Shown here: in pieces, positions 45,141 through 58,143 of the stretch
Numbering within the stretch: position 1 is the stretch's first letter
Layout: each line of letters opens with the position of its first letter
DNA from: Maylandia zebra
Lineage: Eukaryota; Chordata; Actinopteri; Cichliformes; Cichlidae
Length of the DNA stretch: 64,000 bases
Assembly: GCF_041146795.1 (NCBI RefSeq)
Contig: NC_135180.1
Location: 33,720,794-33,784,793 of the forward strand
Direction: 5' to 3'
Position numbers and translations under genes: made by a program
Notes under the pieces: model-generated
What the model was told of the DNA's origin: nothing
Database searches by the model: none
Seen by the model: only the letters and a program-made list of their open reading frames with translations

Positions 45141-46419
45141 TGTGTAGCATAAAATTTTGGGATGCATGGATGAAAAAACTGCAGCTGTTTTGGCATTTGC
45201 CTCCTGCCATACATTGATCTTCATTTTAAATATTTCTAACAGATAAGGTTCTATTTGAAAATGCAGTGAAGCCCACAGCGGAGTTTTGCATCAGTGGCTG
45301 ACACTGGGAAACAGCTTGAATAATAGTCAGCAGCCATACACAGATTTGTTTTTGTGTTCACTCTCTCTAACAGTCTGACAGTGGTGTGTGTGTATTTTGG
45401 CTGGAGTGTAAATGTAATTGGGGCTGTAAGTGGTTGCCATGGCGGCTGGCGCAGCAACTGATGCACAGCACTGGTATCTCAAACAGGTGGATTCCCAGAT
45501 GGGCAAAGTCAGCAACAATCATGTTTTCATCTCTCTTTTACTTTAAATTTATATTTACATGTTCAAAATAAATAAACTCTATTCTGTTCTAAAAAAAATC
45601 CTGCAGTTTTTTGGTGGAGGGCAGCCAGAAGACAGAAATGACAGGAAAAGGAGAAACGATATATATATAGAGAGCTAAATTAAGCAGTTATAGGTCCTAT
45701 GCTGGAAACTGGGACGTGTTGAGCTTTCTGTTTTGGAAATGTTTTTATTCATCTATTCTCTAGGGATCGGATGTATATAATTGACTCCCTTGTGAGTGCA
45801 AGGGATTGTGGTTTATTACCAGGGGGAAATGGGCATTTGAGTTTTTGTCAAAGACCTCTAATCTCCAAAATCTTGTTTGTATTATGATCAAGGTTGTTGG
45901 TACACCTAAATACTCATGTGGGTACTTTTCTGCAGCTTTTGGATTAAGCCCAGGAAGGACCAAGGTGATGTTTAGTAAGTAATGTTTGTTAAGCATACTG
46001 ACGGACAAATGTCTCCTTCTTGGGACTAGATTGAATAAGGGGGTTTTAAACAAACACAGGTACTATAAATGAGAAAGTATAAGCAAAACTAAATTGCAAA
46101 CACATAACCTTTTGGTTATTTGATATCTTACTCTCAAAAAAAGACAAGACTTTCTAATGTTCAGCTGTGAACAGCTCATACCTAGATTGTTTAGAGTCAC
46201 CTAAAAAACTGAAGGAGAATATGTTTCTGAAGGGGCTCCTGAAGCTCATTGAACAACTTAAGAGTGCCATATACCCATGTTTCTTTGCATATAGGCTGAG
46301 CTGGAAATGCTCAGTGGCAGCAGTGCCAGAATGGGAAACAGGTGCAGTGATTTACTGAAATAAGTGCAAACACAAATGGGAAAAAAGTATATAAGATTTT
46401 TTTTTAAAAAAGAGTTTAT
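45141..46419. other. Intergenic, unassigned
   Basis: A 97-codon minus-strand frame at 45760-46053 has no recognised domain and no strong splice context; it may be transposon-derived. Otherwise nothing seen. Confidence 0.35.
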
Positions 46420-48420
46420 ACAATTCTAACAATCTTGAGCATCAATGTTTGGTTTGACCACCTTTATTCGTCAACTGAACTCTCTTTATACCAGCTTTAT
46501 TCTCATTTCTTTGAGTAATCTTCCGATATCATTCCCCTTGAAGGACATTCCAAAGCTCTTCTTTCATTTTTTTATTTATTTCACACACTTGGTACAACAG
46601 TTTCCACAGTTAGTTCTTTCAGACAAACCAACCACACTTTCTATCAGTAAAGCACTGCAACCATGTGTGAAAAGGAGCAGGAAGAAGAAAATATTCTTAT
46701 TAAACCCTGCCCCCTATCTACAATCCAACTTATATTGCAAGTGGGCACCAAAAATCAAGGAACAAACTAATATTAACACTCTCAACTCAAACCAAACAAC
46801 AAATTTACAATCAGAATATACCACTCCACATAGTAACAAGGAGAAAAGATGAATAAATAAAATAAATGAGGCAAAAAAAATAATGGATCCTTTTTCAATT
46901 AACTCCAATTTCATTCACATTCTTCATATTGAGTTATCGTTTTAGACATGTAACACTTTTTAAAACAATGTAAATGTATACAATTCTTTAGATTATAATG
47001 AAGAGAGTCCCACAGTCGTATACCTCTAACCGTTGGACCCATTAATCTTTGTGTAGTCCTAGCTAGCTGATGCTTCAAATAAAATTTCCTTCTGCTGTCT
47101 TCTCCCCCCGAACACATTAAAAATACTCTTTGTAACTTAAAAGGCAAAATATTATTTTTAGCCTTAAACATAATTAATAATGTCCGTAGTTTCACTAAAT
47201 CTCCCAATTTTAATAATTTTGATTTTATAAATAATTTATTTGTATGTTCTCTATATTTAACATTATGAATCATTCGTATCACTTTCTTCTGTAATAAGTT
47301 TAGAGGTTTTATAGTATTCTCATATGTATTCCCTCAAACTTCACCACAGTAACTAAAGTATGAGAAAAACAATGAAAAATATAAAATGCGCATTGTTTTG
47401 TAGTCTAATAAATCTCTTACATTTCCCAAAATATAAATGTTTTTAACCATCTTCTTTCTAATATACTCAATATGTGATTTTCACGTCAAATTTTCATCTA
47501 CTATTACACCCAAAAAGTGAAATTCAGTAACTCTTTCAATCAATTCTCAAATTCAAATTTTATTTGTCACACACACACAACCATACACACACCTTCTTCC
47601 CCCTGTACACGATTGCCAAATATCATGAATTTCGTTTTTGTCAGATTCAAAGATAATTTTTTTTACATCAAACCATTTTTTTAATCTTAACATCTCAGAA
47701 ATCATAATATCAACCAAATCTTTCAAATTCTCTCCAGAGCAATAAAAATTTGTGTCATCTGCAAATAAAATAAAATGTAACCTTTTTGATATGTCACAGA
47801 TATCATTAATATATAAATTCTTTGGATGTTGGCTGACTTTTGTCCTGTTCTCTGTAAAGAAGATCCCACAAAGCTTCACTAATGTTGAGGTCTGAGCTCT
47901 GGGGAGGCCAGTCCATGACTGCGTGTTTGTCATTGTTAAAAACCGCTGTCAGTTATATGCTTTCCAGATGTTATCAGATGGTGAATTAAAATTGAACAGT
48001 AATTTTCTGCATCCACATTTCTGCATCATTTCAAGTTTTGACAAGATCCCCAACACCACTGACTGAAATGCAGCCCTAAACCATTACAAAGGCTCCAGCT
48101 TGTTTCACAGGTGGCTGTAGATATTGAGTGTTGTACTTTTCTCCTGATGTTCTCTGAACACACTGACTAATAAACTGAAAATTTAAAAGTTGCTTCCATC
48201 CCTCTTTATGACCCATTGCCACTGATTTTCTTCTGTAATTTGTCTTACCTCAGCCTTTTCTCTCTGTTTCCTTTCCTTAAAAATGGTTGACTCTCACCCT
48301 TGTACTGTACTGAAATGATTTCTAATGAGGCTTTAGTGAACAGTAGTTGAATCAGCTGAAGTGCCAGATGCACCTCTCAGGACCTGTGTCAGATCTTTTC
48401 TCCCCCCGTAGTTCTTAAGG
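46420..48420 (-). mobile_element. Tc1-like transposon, split by a LINE
   Basis: On minus, 48420 to 47824 translates (with stops and shifts) as the middle and catalytic part of a Tc1-like transposase: a block equivalent to YNxQYLQPPVK at about 48110, then GCISVSGVGDL at about 48050, and the DWPPQSxDLN-like block in shifted frames at about 47900. The transposase C-terminus resumes at 46558 to 46450 (KEELWNVLQ, then LTNKGGQTKH). The two halves join if 46565-47817 is removed. Decayed, not functional. Confidence 0.8.
46565..47817 (-). mobile_element. 5'-truncated LINE (reverse transcriptase) inserted in the Tc1 element
   Basis: A minus-strand LINE flanked by the 6-bp direct repeat TTCTTT (46559-46564 and 47818-47823). 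It starts inside the reverse transcriptase (NLYINDICDIS, then FADDTNFY, the catalytic YxDD equivalent) and runs to a C-terminal block with VIRMIHNVKYREHTNKLF and LVKLRTLLIMFKAKNN, ending in a short A-rich tail. CR1/Rex-type style; clade not certain. A CA-rich insertion with a LINE-like TTTTATTTGTCACAC tail interrupts it at about 47540-47605. Confidence 0.8.
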
Positions 48421-49392
48421 GCATAACTTTCATATACTGTTTATGTGCTGTAAATGGTTTTTAGTCCTACCATTTCTATTCTCTTTCTCTTATTTTGACC
48501 AAGATATGTCCATTTTTGAGCTAAAAACCACCTTGTTGGTTCAAAATTACTATTTTTTGCCTGGCATTTTTCAGAGCTTGAGCTAAAGAAATTGGGGGCA
48601 AAATATGTGTTTTTGCAACAAGCTGCGAGTAACAAAATTTCTAACAGATTGTAAAAATAGGCCCTTTTCTAAGTTTTCACACTGGTGACCAGAGCGATGC
48701 TTCACGGCTCAGGTTTCAACATGAAAGCAGACAAAATTTGCAGACTAACTTTCACTGTGGGGGACAAAGATCCAACAGTAGATGGCAGTAAAGTTACTCT
48801 GATGAATTTTAATCACCATTTCATTCACCATTCTCTTCCTGCAGTGACACCATTCAGCCTACACAAGTATTGTATGGTTCATTGAAAAGATAAAGTAAAG
48901 AAAGAAAACATAATAAGAAGTTAGGTTCCAGGCATTTTTTTAAAAGGCTATTTAAATATGTATATTTTTGTTTTTCACTGCATGTGGAATTACATCTGTA
49001 ATGCAAAGTGCACAAAATGATCTGATCTTCAGTTAGAGCATTATTTATGTATTTAATTGTAAGCATTCATTCCCAAACATTAATTACCTCTTTATTTATG
49101 AATAATCTATGTAGAATAGGTAGAATTAAAAGTATTAAAGAAACAAATACTTGTTATTAAAACTTGGAATACAATTATAGAAGGATCCATCCTTTCAGTG
49201 TGATGGGACAGGAAAAAAAATCATTGCGGGAAATAATTAGGAATTGTCTTTTTATATGTTTAAAGTAATAAATACAATATATTGAATCAATTCCAAACAA
49301 TCTGAATGAAGATTGTATCCAGAAGAGACCTACAAATCCATCACTGTACAATAATGTGTAAAAATTGACTGTAGTTGCAGTTGAGTGTATTT
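48421..49392. other. Intergenic, nothing recognised
   Basis: AT-rich, no domain-bearing frames. Confidence 0.45.
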
Positions 49393-49706
49393 AAATTTGT
49401 GAGGGTAAATTTGTGAGGGTCTCGATTGGGAGTTCGCCTTGTAATCGGAAGGTTGCCGGTTCGAGCCCCGGCTTGGACAGTCTCGGTCGTTGTGTCCTTG
49501 GGCAACTTCACCTACCGGTAGGTGAAGTTGCCTACTGGTGGTGGTCAGAGGGCCCGGTGGCGCCAGTGTCCGGCAGCCTCGCCTCTGTCAGTGCGCCCCA
49601 GGGTGGCTGTGGCTACAATGTAGCTTGCCATCACCAGTGTGTGGATGGGTGGATGACAGGTTGTGTAAAGCGCTATACAAATACAGGCCATTTACCATTT
49701 ATTGGG
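49393..49706 (+). mobile_element. tRNA-derived SINE with internal palindrome
   Basis: Sense-strand SINE: tRNA-like head with B box GGTTCGAGCCCCG at about 49458-49470, body CTCGGTCGTTGTGTCCTTGG and GGCCCGGTGGCGCCAGTGTC, and a tail AAAGCGCTATACAAATACAG ending in CCATTTACCATTT. It is preceded by two adjacent copies of AAATTTGTGAGGGT (49393-49406 and 49407-49420). A common acanthomorph fish family. Confidence 0.88.
49501..49532. repeat. 32-bp perfect palindrome inside the SINE
   Basis: GGCAACTTCACCTACC at 49501-49516 is followed without spacer by its exact reverse complement at 49517-49532. Other copies of this SINE, as I recall them, have an unrelated few bases here, so this is a local rearrangement. 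Confidence 0.97.
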
Positions 49707-52700
49707 AGACACAGAGCAGGCTGTGCCTATGAAGTTTAAAGGGGCCACATGAGGTGAGGCCCTTCACTCTGTGTGAATTGAAGCTTGACCCTAAAAAGGG
49801 TTATGGGGACTGGACGTGTTGCCGTGACCTTCTGTAAAGCTGTGAACGCCTGGTCCTGTCTGCTCAGGCCTTAAAGAATCACGGCATGTGTATATGTACA
49901 CATGGCAGCGTGTTCCTTTGAAACAGTGCAAACTCAAACCAGTCTGGATCCTATTAAATCCTTTTGTCTTTCTCCCATTCTCCCCTCCTGGTTGGCCTGT
50001 TTTTACTTTGTGCTGTTCATATTCATTCCATTACAACCCTCCTCCCTTCCACTGTGTTAAAAATCCCACAATGCATTTCGCTGAGACTGCTGGGCAGATG
50101 TGTTTGTGGTGCTGAATTTTGGATACATGTTAGAGAAATCTGGGCAGTGAACATAAAGTTGGAAAATAATGCTTAAAATTGAATAATTTGTTGCTTGTTT
50201 GAGTTTGATCCACAGTATGAAACTACACAGGGCAGTGAAAGAGACAAGTTTATTCTATTGATCCTTGAAGAAATCTTTGCCCCGGCCCACATGACAGAGC
50301 AGCTGGCCTAGAGTGGCCTCATCTGGAACTGCAAGTCGCTTGTTAAATGCAGTGTGCGAGTGGGGCGGGAATGTGGCAGCATGCGGTCTCAGCCAATCCA
50401 TAACCAGGCACAGGGAACTGTGCGCACAAGCTGCGGGTCACACAGCAGTTTTTTTAAGCATGTGTGTGTTTGCATGTGGGTGTATGTGGGTTACATGCCT
50501 ATGCTGGGCCCAGCCATGATATAGAATCTGTGCTCCCTCGTTTTTCCCTGGATCCTGTCTATGTAATTGATCCCAGACTGGACATTTGAGTTGCCAGCAG
50601 CAATTCATATCATTTTTATCTTTAAGACAAGCACTCTAATGCTTCCAGATGGCAAAGGCACTCCAGGGTTCAAGTTTGTTTTTGAAAAAAAGCGTAATGC
50701 TTTAATGTCTTTACCTTACAAAAAGCATGCAGTTAGTGGAGAAACCTACATGAGCGAGACACAACTTTTAGGAGATATGCATCACTCTCTCAAACTGGAA
50801 AAGGCTGCTCTGTGGATTTTTTAAACCTTTGTTGATGTTTGTTTTTGTTGCCAATCTGTGCATGAATGAAAGCTTTGTACACTGGTGACACTGTCTGTGG
50901 TTTAAAGCTGTGGAAAAACAGCTTGTGGAAAAACAGAGCACGGCTTCATATCAGACGTTTGCTCTGACTTCCTTCTGTTCTTCTAGGACATACTTGACAA
51001 ACAAACAAGATGTGGTTATGTCTGAAAGCTGTTCTGTACTTGGTCTGTCCTTCAGTGTGGATGTCAAACTTGGACACCTCATACTTAAAATTACTGATCC
51101 AAATAAGGAGAGAGAGACAGGGGTAAAAGGTACAGGCAAATCCCGCATGGCCACTGCCCACCTAAAAGCCTTTAGCGACTGCTTCCATATAAACGGCAGG
51201 CCCCACTTAAAAATGAGCAAATATCCATTTATGAAGTTTGTAAAACAACTGAAGGTACAAGAATAGGACAAGAAGCCTTTTTGTTGGTGGACTTTAACAT
51301 GTCCATGTAAAAAAAAATAAAAATTGTGTGCTGAGCTTGAGTAAAACTACCAGTGAAATTTAGGAAAACAATACATTTTCTACTTTTAAGTGTGATGAAC
51401 AAAGTTAGTTTTAGGTGCATGCGTGGATACATTTACATCTCAAATAAGTAGAAGAAAATAATTCAGTGTGAATACTAATTGACCTCATATGGGAGCCTGA
51501 CCAACACGGAGGAACTATCAGACTTCCTTTCCAGCTGTGAGTTCTGCCAGTGTTGAATAAGCTAGCATCGTGCCAACCACCATCATGCACGTTCACACCC
51601 CTATTTGCCCAAATTAGTGGCGTGCTCGTAAATTACACAGGGTATATTTTTGCTGAAAAACCATGGAGTTAAACAACTTTTGACAACTTCATTACCCCAC
51701 TGCAAACAAAATAGCAATTTCACTGTTATGTTCAAAGCAGTTTTAAGTTAATTTTTGGCTCAGTGGACACATTAACATGCCATATTGCTGTTTCACATTC
51801 TGCTGAAAGAAACTGATAATTTACTGTTGTGCATCTGTTGAAAAATTGGATAATGATACAAACAGATCCCCAAATGCTGCAGTATAATCAGTTTGAACAA
51901 GGGAATAACAGTGATGTATGTCATCTGTCTCTGAAGAAAAAGGAAGTTCTGCCCAAAGCCACGGAACATCTCATTGCATCTTATAATTACTGCAAATTAT
52001 TTTGGAAAGCATGCGACAGTTTGTGGGTTTAGAACCGTGTTCTTACCAACTTTCAGATTGATTCAGCTTCTTTATAAACAGTGAAAATGTCCAAATGGTT
52101 TATACTTCTAGTTAAACCATCACTGGGTAAAATATATGTGATAGTTATTATAAATAGGACTGTATTCCTTTAGCAGATAGTGAAGCCTTTAACATTATTG
52201 CTGGAGATGGGATAAGTATCCTCTGCACTACCCTGTACTATAAGATGCTATGTGCTGGCTTATTTCTTGACTTTATGCAGAAATTAATGGATTCCTGGTA
52301 TTGGTAATTCAGAGGTCTCACGCTCCTTACTGAACTCTTTATGATAAGGCAAATAAGCACATTTTTTAAAATGTCATCTTCCAACAAATCTCAGTATTTT
52401 TCATCAAATGTGCATTAAATCATTAGAGTTTACAAATAATCATTTGTAGTCATGCCAGTTCCAGTTTAGCACAAATATGTTAAATATGGGAAAAGGTAAA
52501 GAAAATAAAAATGGGGGAAGGTAATCATTTAAATCACTAAGTCATCTGATAGTTTAGCATCTTGTGAAAATTATTTTGTTTCTCTTATTTTGATCCTTTT
52601 TTTAAAAATCGACCTTCCAAATGTCTTAAATTTCATCTCTGGCAGGTTATTCTTGAAGACTGTGTTTAAAAATATTAGTAACATATAACATTATCCGTGA

Positions 52701-55700
52701 TTAAATAATTTTGTTGTCTATTTTACAATAAATGCATTTAATATTTGTTGTGGCAGCATTTAAACTGACCTTGCTGCTTCACTACTGCCTCCAGTATTAC
52801 TCTATAGGCATTACAAAATAAAGTAGCTTTGTCAAACCACAAAAAAAGAATACTCACTGAGCAAAGCACTGTGTCGGCCTCACTCATCTCATCTATGATG
52901 ACATTCAAACTAAATCAATTAAACCAAACATTTTTTAAAATCCCATAGATCTAGATTATTGCACGTGTCTTCTATTCTATGGCCTCAGCTGCCATGGGAG
53001 ACTCTGGAAAACAAAGAGGCCTATGGCAGACCACCTGCTCAGAGAGGATTGTGGGTTTGAGCTACTGTACAATAAACAGCTGAACCAGGAGCAGCATGAG
53101 TGTCCCGTGGGGAGAAAGGCAGGAGAAGGGGTGGTGGAGGGAAGCTGGTCTGGATGAGGGGGTCTTGTGGAAATGGTTGCTGAGGTCACGGATGAATGTG
53201 GCATATCTGCTCCTTGTATCCTGATGGACAGTGGTCAAGTCTTTGCTCAGTACATAAATACTCCACGCTACATTAGCCACCAAAGCCTTTCCACATGTTG
53301 TTTGCAGAAGGCCTCTATGGTCCCTAAATCCCAATCCCCATCTGGTTCTTTCCAGGTCAACTAGTCGAGGACTTTGCACGTTCCCTGACATGGACCAAAG
53401 ACATGGATCTCTGTAGTTCTGCGATTTTCATACCCAACTTAGCACCTTTCAAGCACCACTCAGACCAGCACACTGTAAAAAATGGCCTCAGCCAGACAGT
53501 TTTTAGCATTTGGCTGAGTCTGGTTTCTTCTGTCAGTGGAATGAAACTACTTGTGTTCGATCCAGAGTTGGTCCTCATGTTACAGGACTCAGTGTGTGTG
53601 TAAACATTTTGAAATGAGGCAGAATAAGCAGATCTTTCCACTAGTCTCAAGAGAACAACACTTGTTTCAAGTCAATCGTTTACACAAGTTATGTTGTTTT
53701 GCAATCTTAATACTTCAGTCTACTTGAAGGCCACCCAAATAACATTTGTTTAAAAGAATTAATCGCAGGCTACAAAATCAATAGATGGCAGTTGATCTGA
53801 ATGCCAGCCCACATCAGTGATGTTCAGCTATTTAGTGCATCATATTTGTTGTTTTAGCCTGCCTGCAGTTTCCGCTTACTCTACAACTTCTACATTTAGG
53901 AGCACCCCTCAATGTCATATCTGTTATCATTGATGCTTACTTTGTTCTATACTTGGGAGGCATTACTGATAGTCTTACAAAGTTACTGGCACACATTAAC
54001 AAAATGGGCAAATGTGGCTCTACCACAAGGTAAAGTATTGCTCTAGTGTTAGTTGACATCATTTCTGGAATTGTGTGTGTGCAAATGTAGAAGTGTACAG
54101 TGAGTAATGCTTGACAACACAATCCCAGAACTGAGAAAAAGGATTATGCATTATGCCTGAGTGCCGTGCATTAGTTTGTAGCTTCAGATTGTTCAAATTC
54201 ATTTCCAGACTACATGGAGCCAGTCTCTTCTGCTCCAGCAAGTGTTAGGGCCATCCAGGTATGCTTCGGAAGAGTCCACCATAAAATACAGGCCTTAACA
54301 TAAAAATGACTGAAAATTTTCTTTTGAATTTGTTAGTCTTGGCTAAAGTCAGATTTAGTGTCTTTGTTTTCATCAGTTAACATTTGTGTTATTTACAGCT
54401 AACCTTCAATCTGTCTAACAATGTCTCGCCATGACATCAGTCTTTGCATGTTTCAAAAATAAAAAGAAGTTTCTGGGTTACTCATTCAGCTTTATCTATC
54501 CACCCAGCAGTTATGGGACTGATTAAAAGATGAATCATTTCAGACACGCAAAATATCTCACTTGGTTCAAAGTCAAATGTACTTACGCACCTCTGAGCCT
54601 TGTTATTTTAATTTGTGCAGCTTTAAAATTCTGGTTAAACATTTACATGCATTTTTGTGTTTGGAAGACTATTTACTTGGGTCGAGAGCTACAGACTGGT
54701 AACTTAACATAAAGCCACGGTGCTGTCAAGGAGAAATGTATTAGCGAGCTTGTGACATTCAATATTTTATGCATCCCACAAGGAAAGTGTACATCTGTAG
54801 ACATCCTCATTCACTTGAAACTGTAATCAAAACAAGACCATTCTTCTTCGGTTTCAACTGTTCTGCTCCAGTATTCAAAACAAACTTCTCTAATGGTGAC
54901 AAATAACGCTGGGGTCTAGAAATAAGCTCTTACTAAGACTTCAAAAAAGTATGAAAGTGAAAGCAAGCTCCTAAAAGACACATTGCAAAGACTCACTAGA
55001 ACAGTTTTGTTTGTTTGTTTGTTTTTGTGCAGCCCTTAATTATATGGTAGCTCCCTAAATTTGCACTTCAAGACTTGGTGATTAACTAATCAGCTCCTGG
55101 AAACAGCTGTACACAGAGGTATCAATCTTCTCATCGACCTCTCAGCAAGGAAGCAATTAAGCTTTTTTTTTAACTACAGTGAACAGCTGTTTTATGGATG
55201 TGGTTTATTCTCTACCTTGTACTCATTTTAATTGGTTGTAATATTTGATCATTTCCGTATTCTTGTGTATTTGAATCTTAGTGATCTGTTTTGCTACTTA
55301 CCAAGTTTAACTTGGATAGCAGCATGGAAACAAATGGATAACTGCAGAACTGCAGATTTAAGATGACATTTTGTGTTTGTGCACTCTTGGGGCTCAGTTG
55401 TGGAGAGGACCCTTCCTGCTGCCCTTGTTCCAAGGCCAGTCAGCTGTGCTGTGCTCTGCTCAGTGATTCAGGTGAAGGCCCAACAGGGAGCCCTCTGCAG
55501 AGAAATGGTGAAGTCTAAGACTAGACAAATGAGAAGCCAGCCAGGAGGGAAATAGAGGTCATGAGGGATGGGCTTCTGTGTTTTACGAGCGCAAACCTCT
55601 GCAAAACTTGGCTTACCTCTTCACTCTGCTTGCCTGGCAGATAGATGATGATAGAGAAGACATATATGGTAGGGTGGCTAATATATGTTAGCCTGTCTAC

Positions 55701-58079
55701 TAGAGTAATACAACAGTCTCGCTCCACCTCCTCAATGTGTGGTCCATGACCCAACCGTCAAGAGAAGAAAAAGCGGGGAAGAGGAAACCTGCCAGCTGCA
55801 GCCAGCGTGAGACTCAAGTCTGAGGACAATGAGGAAAGGAAGACACAACGGAAGACACAAATAGGAGGAAGTTCACATTAATAAAAACTGGGTAACGCTC
55901 TGAAAAAATAAACACAGTGGTTGCACTGCAGTTTTTTATCCAATGGGAAAATAAAGGAATCATTAAATAAGTGAAAACACACACTCCTTACTGTAAGCCA
56001 GGCCAGACCTTTTTTCTCATCCAGCGACTGAATCATCTTCTGTTTAGCTTTAGTAACACATTCCAATACAGGTGGTCCTCTACAATGAGAGGTTATCTTT
56101 GATTTCAACAATGCCAGTGGTAATGACTGATCTAATCATAGGGCACACTCAAGGAACCCACCTGTTTTGCTAGCTCTGCTGTCTCATAAAGTGCATTATT
56201 GCCAAGATCTCACAGTCTGGGAGGGTGGGACATGTTAGGGTGGCAGTAAAGTGTTACACAGACCCCTCTATAGTCTCAGTTATCTGAGTCTGATTTTCTT
56301 CTCTCATCTTCTGCCAAGAACAAAAAAAAAAGCTGCAAGAGCTCGGCCTGGCCGGATCTGCTCAATGGGGCACTGCACCTGAAAGCTTTTACAGGGCTAA
56401 GAGGGTCCAGATAAGAAGCCTTCATCACTAACTCCCCACCAAGGCCACCCCCCACAACAACCACCTTCCAAAAAACATTTTGCTTTTAAAATGACTCACA
56501 TTTTCCAGTCGCCTGGTCTTTTTCTTATCCATTTTTCAAAAAATTTGCAAGCAGCCAGGCAGCAAATCAGGCAGGCAGCCAGCAGATGTGGCAGCTCCTT
56601 GTATGCAGGACTACAGTGCTTCAAAAGGATGTGCTTCACCAGTAAAGAATTTGGTCAGCTCTTTCGCCAGCGAAACAGGACTTTCTAGTCTCATTAATGA
56701 CAACTCACGCTTCTTCTGTCTTTTGTCATAACTTGGACATACAGCTCATAGCAGCTGCAGGGTAGTGGTGTGACTGGAGCTGCACTGGCACAGGCCAGTG
56801 CAGCTGGTTCATTTCTTATCTGAAGTCTATTTTATGATGATCAGATACAATATAAATTACCCCCATTTTTTAGAAGTTTGACTTACTAAGTTGTTCCCAG
56901 AGCTTTCAGCCCTATCACCCTTTCCTCTTCAGTGACTGGAAATTGCTCTTTTATTCTGTGATTTTGGGCCAGTTATAAGAGGTTAATATGATATAATAAT
57001 ATTTAAATAGAAGTGGTATGTAAGAAAATATGCTAACACCTCCTTCTAAAAGGTAGCTCCATGTTAAAAGGTTTCCAAGACAGTGAACTCATTACAAACT
57101 TTTGTGATGGAGATATCTCAAAAAACTGCATGTATCAAATAAGATACACATGGAATTAAGGGGTTAAAGTCCTCACAAAATGTGTTTGTTTTATATGTGT
57201 TTGTTTTCCAGACACTTTCTAAATTTAGTCCCCCTTTCCCCTCTAAAAAAGAGTTAAAGATGAAGCCCTTAGTAATTAGAGCTTGCTCCACAGCCTAGTC
57301 TGGAGCTGTGCACAGTTAGAGCAGTTTTATGGAGTGCAGCTTCAGCCTCTACTGCTGCAGCTTGCAGGCCCAAACATTAGCCAGATGCTCTGAGAAACAC
57401 AGTTTGCTTTTACTGGAAGCTGCTGGGTGGCTCTGCTAATGATATTCACGTTTGTCTCCCCCCAAATCTAGTCCAAACACAGACTATTTTTGTAACAACA
57501 AAGATAAGTGAATGAATGTCCAACTTGAACAAGCAGTCTAAGGATTTTTGGACTAATATCCATACATGAATAATGCAAAGACATGCATTTTTAAGGGTAT
57601 ACTGCTTCCATGAGTCAAAGACTGGATGACACAATGCATTAGGAAGATTGTGTGAATGTGTAGGGATTTATTCAGGTTGCGTGCTTCTCATAGGGTAAAT
57701 AATAACTCGTTGTGATAGGAGCTAGCGATTTTCTGACCTTGCTAGACCCTCGTTTCCATTTCACGCTGGAAGTGATGGAATTTCTGAAAAGGCTATCTGC
57801 ACCGGTTTATTTAATAATATATGAAGAGATGGCATCACCGTGACATCCTACACCTTTTACTCTCAGGTCCAGCCATTAGCCCAGTCATGAGTGGAGAGCT
57901 GGAGAGACAGGCAAAATGGAGCAACACTGGGGAGGTGGAAGCATTGATGAATAATTTAAAGGGAATCCAGTGTAGTTTGAAAGAAATCTCCCTGTCAGTC
58001 CCCCTGCCTCGCTCAGTCACTCTCAGTGTGTACAGCAGTGTAGAGTGGAGAGGGACACACTATCAGCACTGTGATAGGC
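49707..58079. other. 8.4-kb intergenic stretch with no recognised gene
   Basis: The frames of 75-118 codons on either strand (for example 50910-51266 plus, 53062-53391 minus) have no domain, no paralogue-like repeat and no clear exon context. Base composition is ordinary. I see no tRNA, microRNA or transposon that I can defend. Undetected exons of genes or conserved enhancers are possible. Confidence 0.4.
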
Positions 58080-58087
58080 TTTAAATA
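58080..58087 (+). promoter_or_regulatory. TATA-like box of the Ig-domain gene
   Basis: TTTAAATA, 64 bp upstream of the ATG at 58144 and 31 bp upstream of the ATG at 58111. At the usual spacing transcription would start near 58110, which favours the second ATG. Confidence 0.4.
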
Positions 58088-58143
58088 GCCCCCTGGCTTG
58101 AGATTTCCAGATGAAACTTTGTGGCACCGCAGAGAGACTGAGG

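Noticed and set aside
45760..46053. 97-codon minus frame as an exon
   Set aside because: No domain recognised and next to transposons; probably repeat-derived, but I could not name the family.
49458..49470. tRNA gene suggested by the B box GGTTCGAGCCCCG
   Set aside because: It is part of the tRNA-derived SINE; the rest of the sequence is SINE body.
53062..53391. 109-codon minus frame
   Set aside because: No recognisable domain, plus-strand frames overlap it, and acceptor/donor context is poor.
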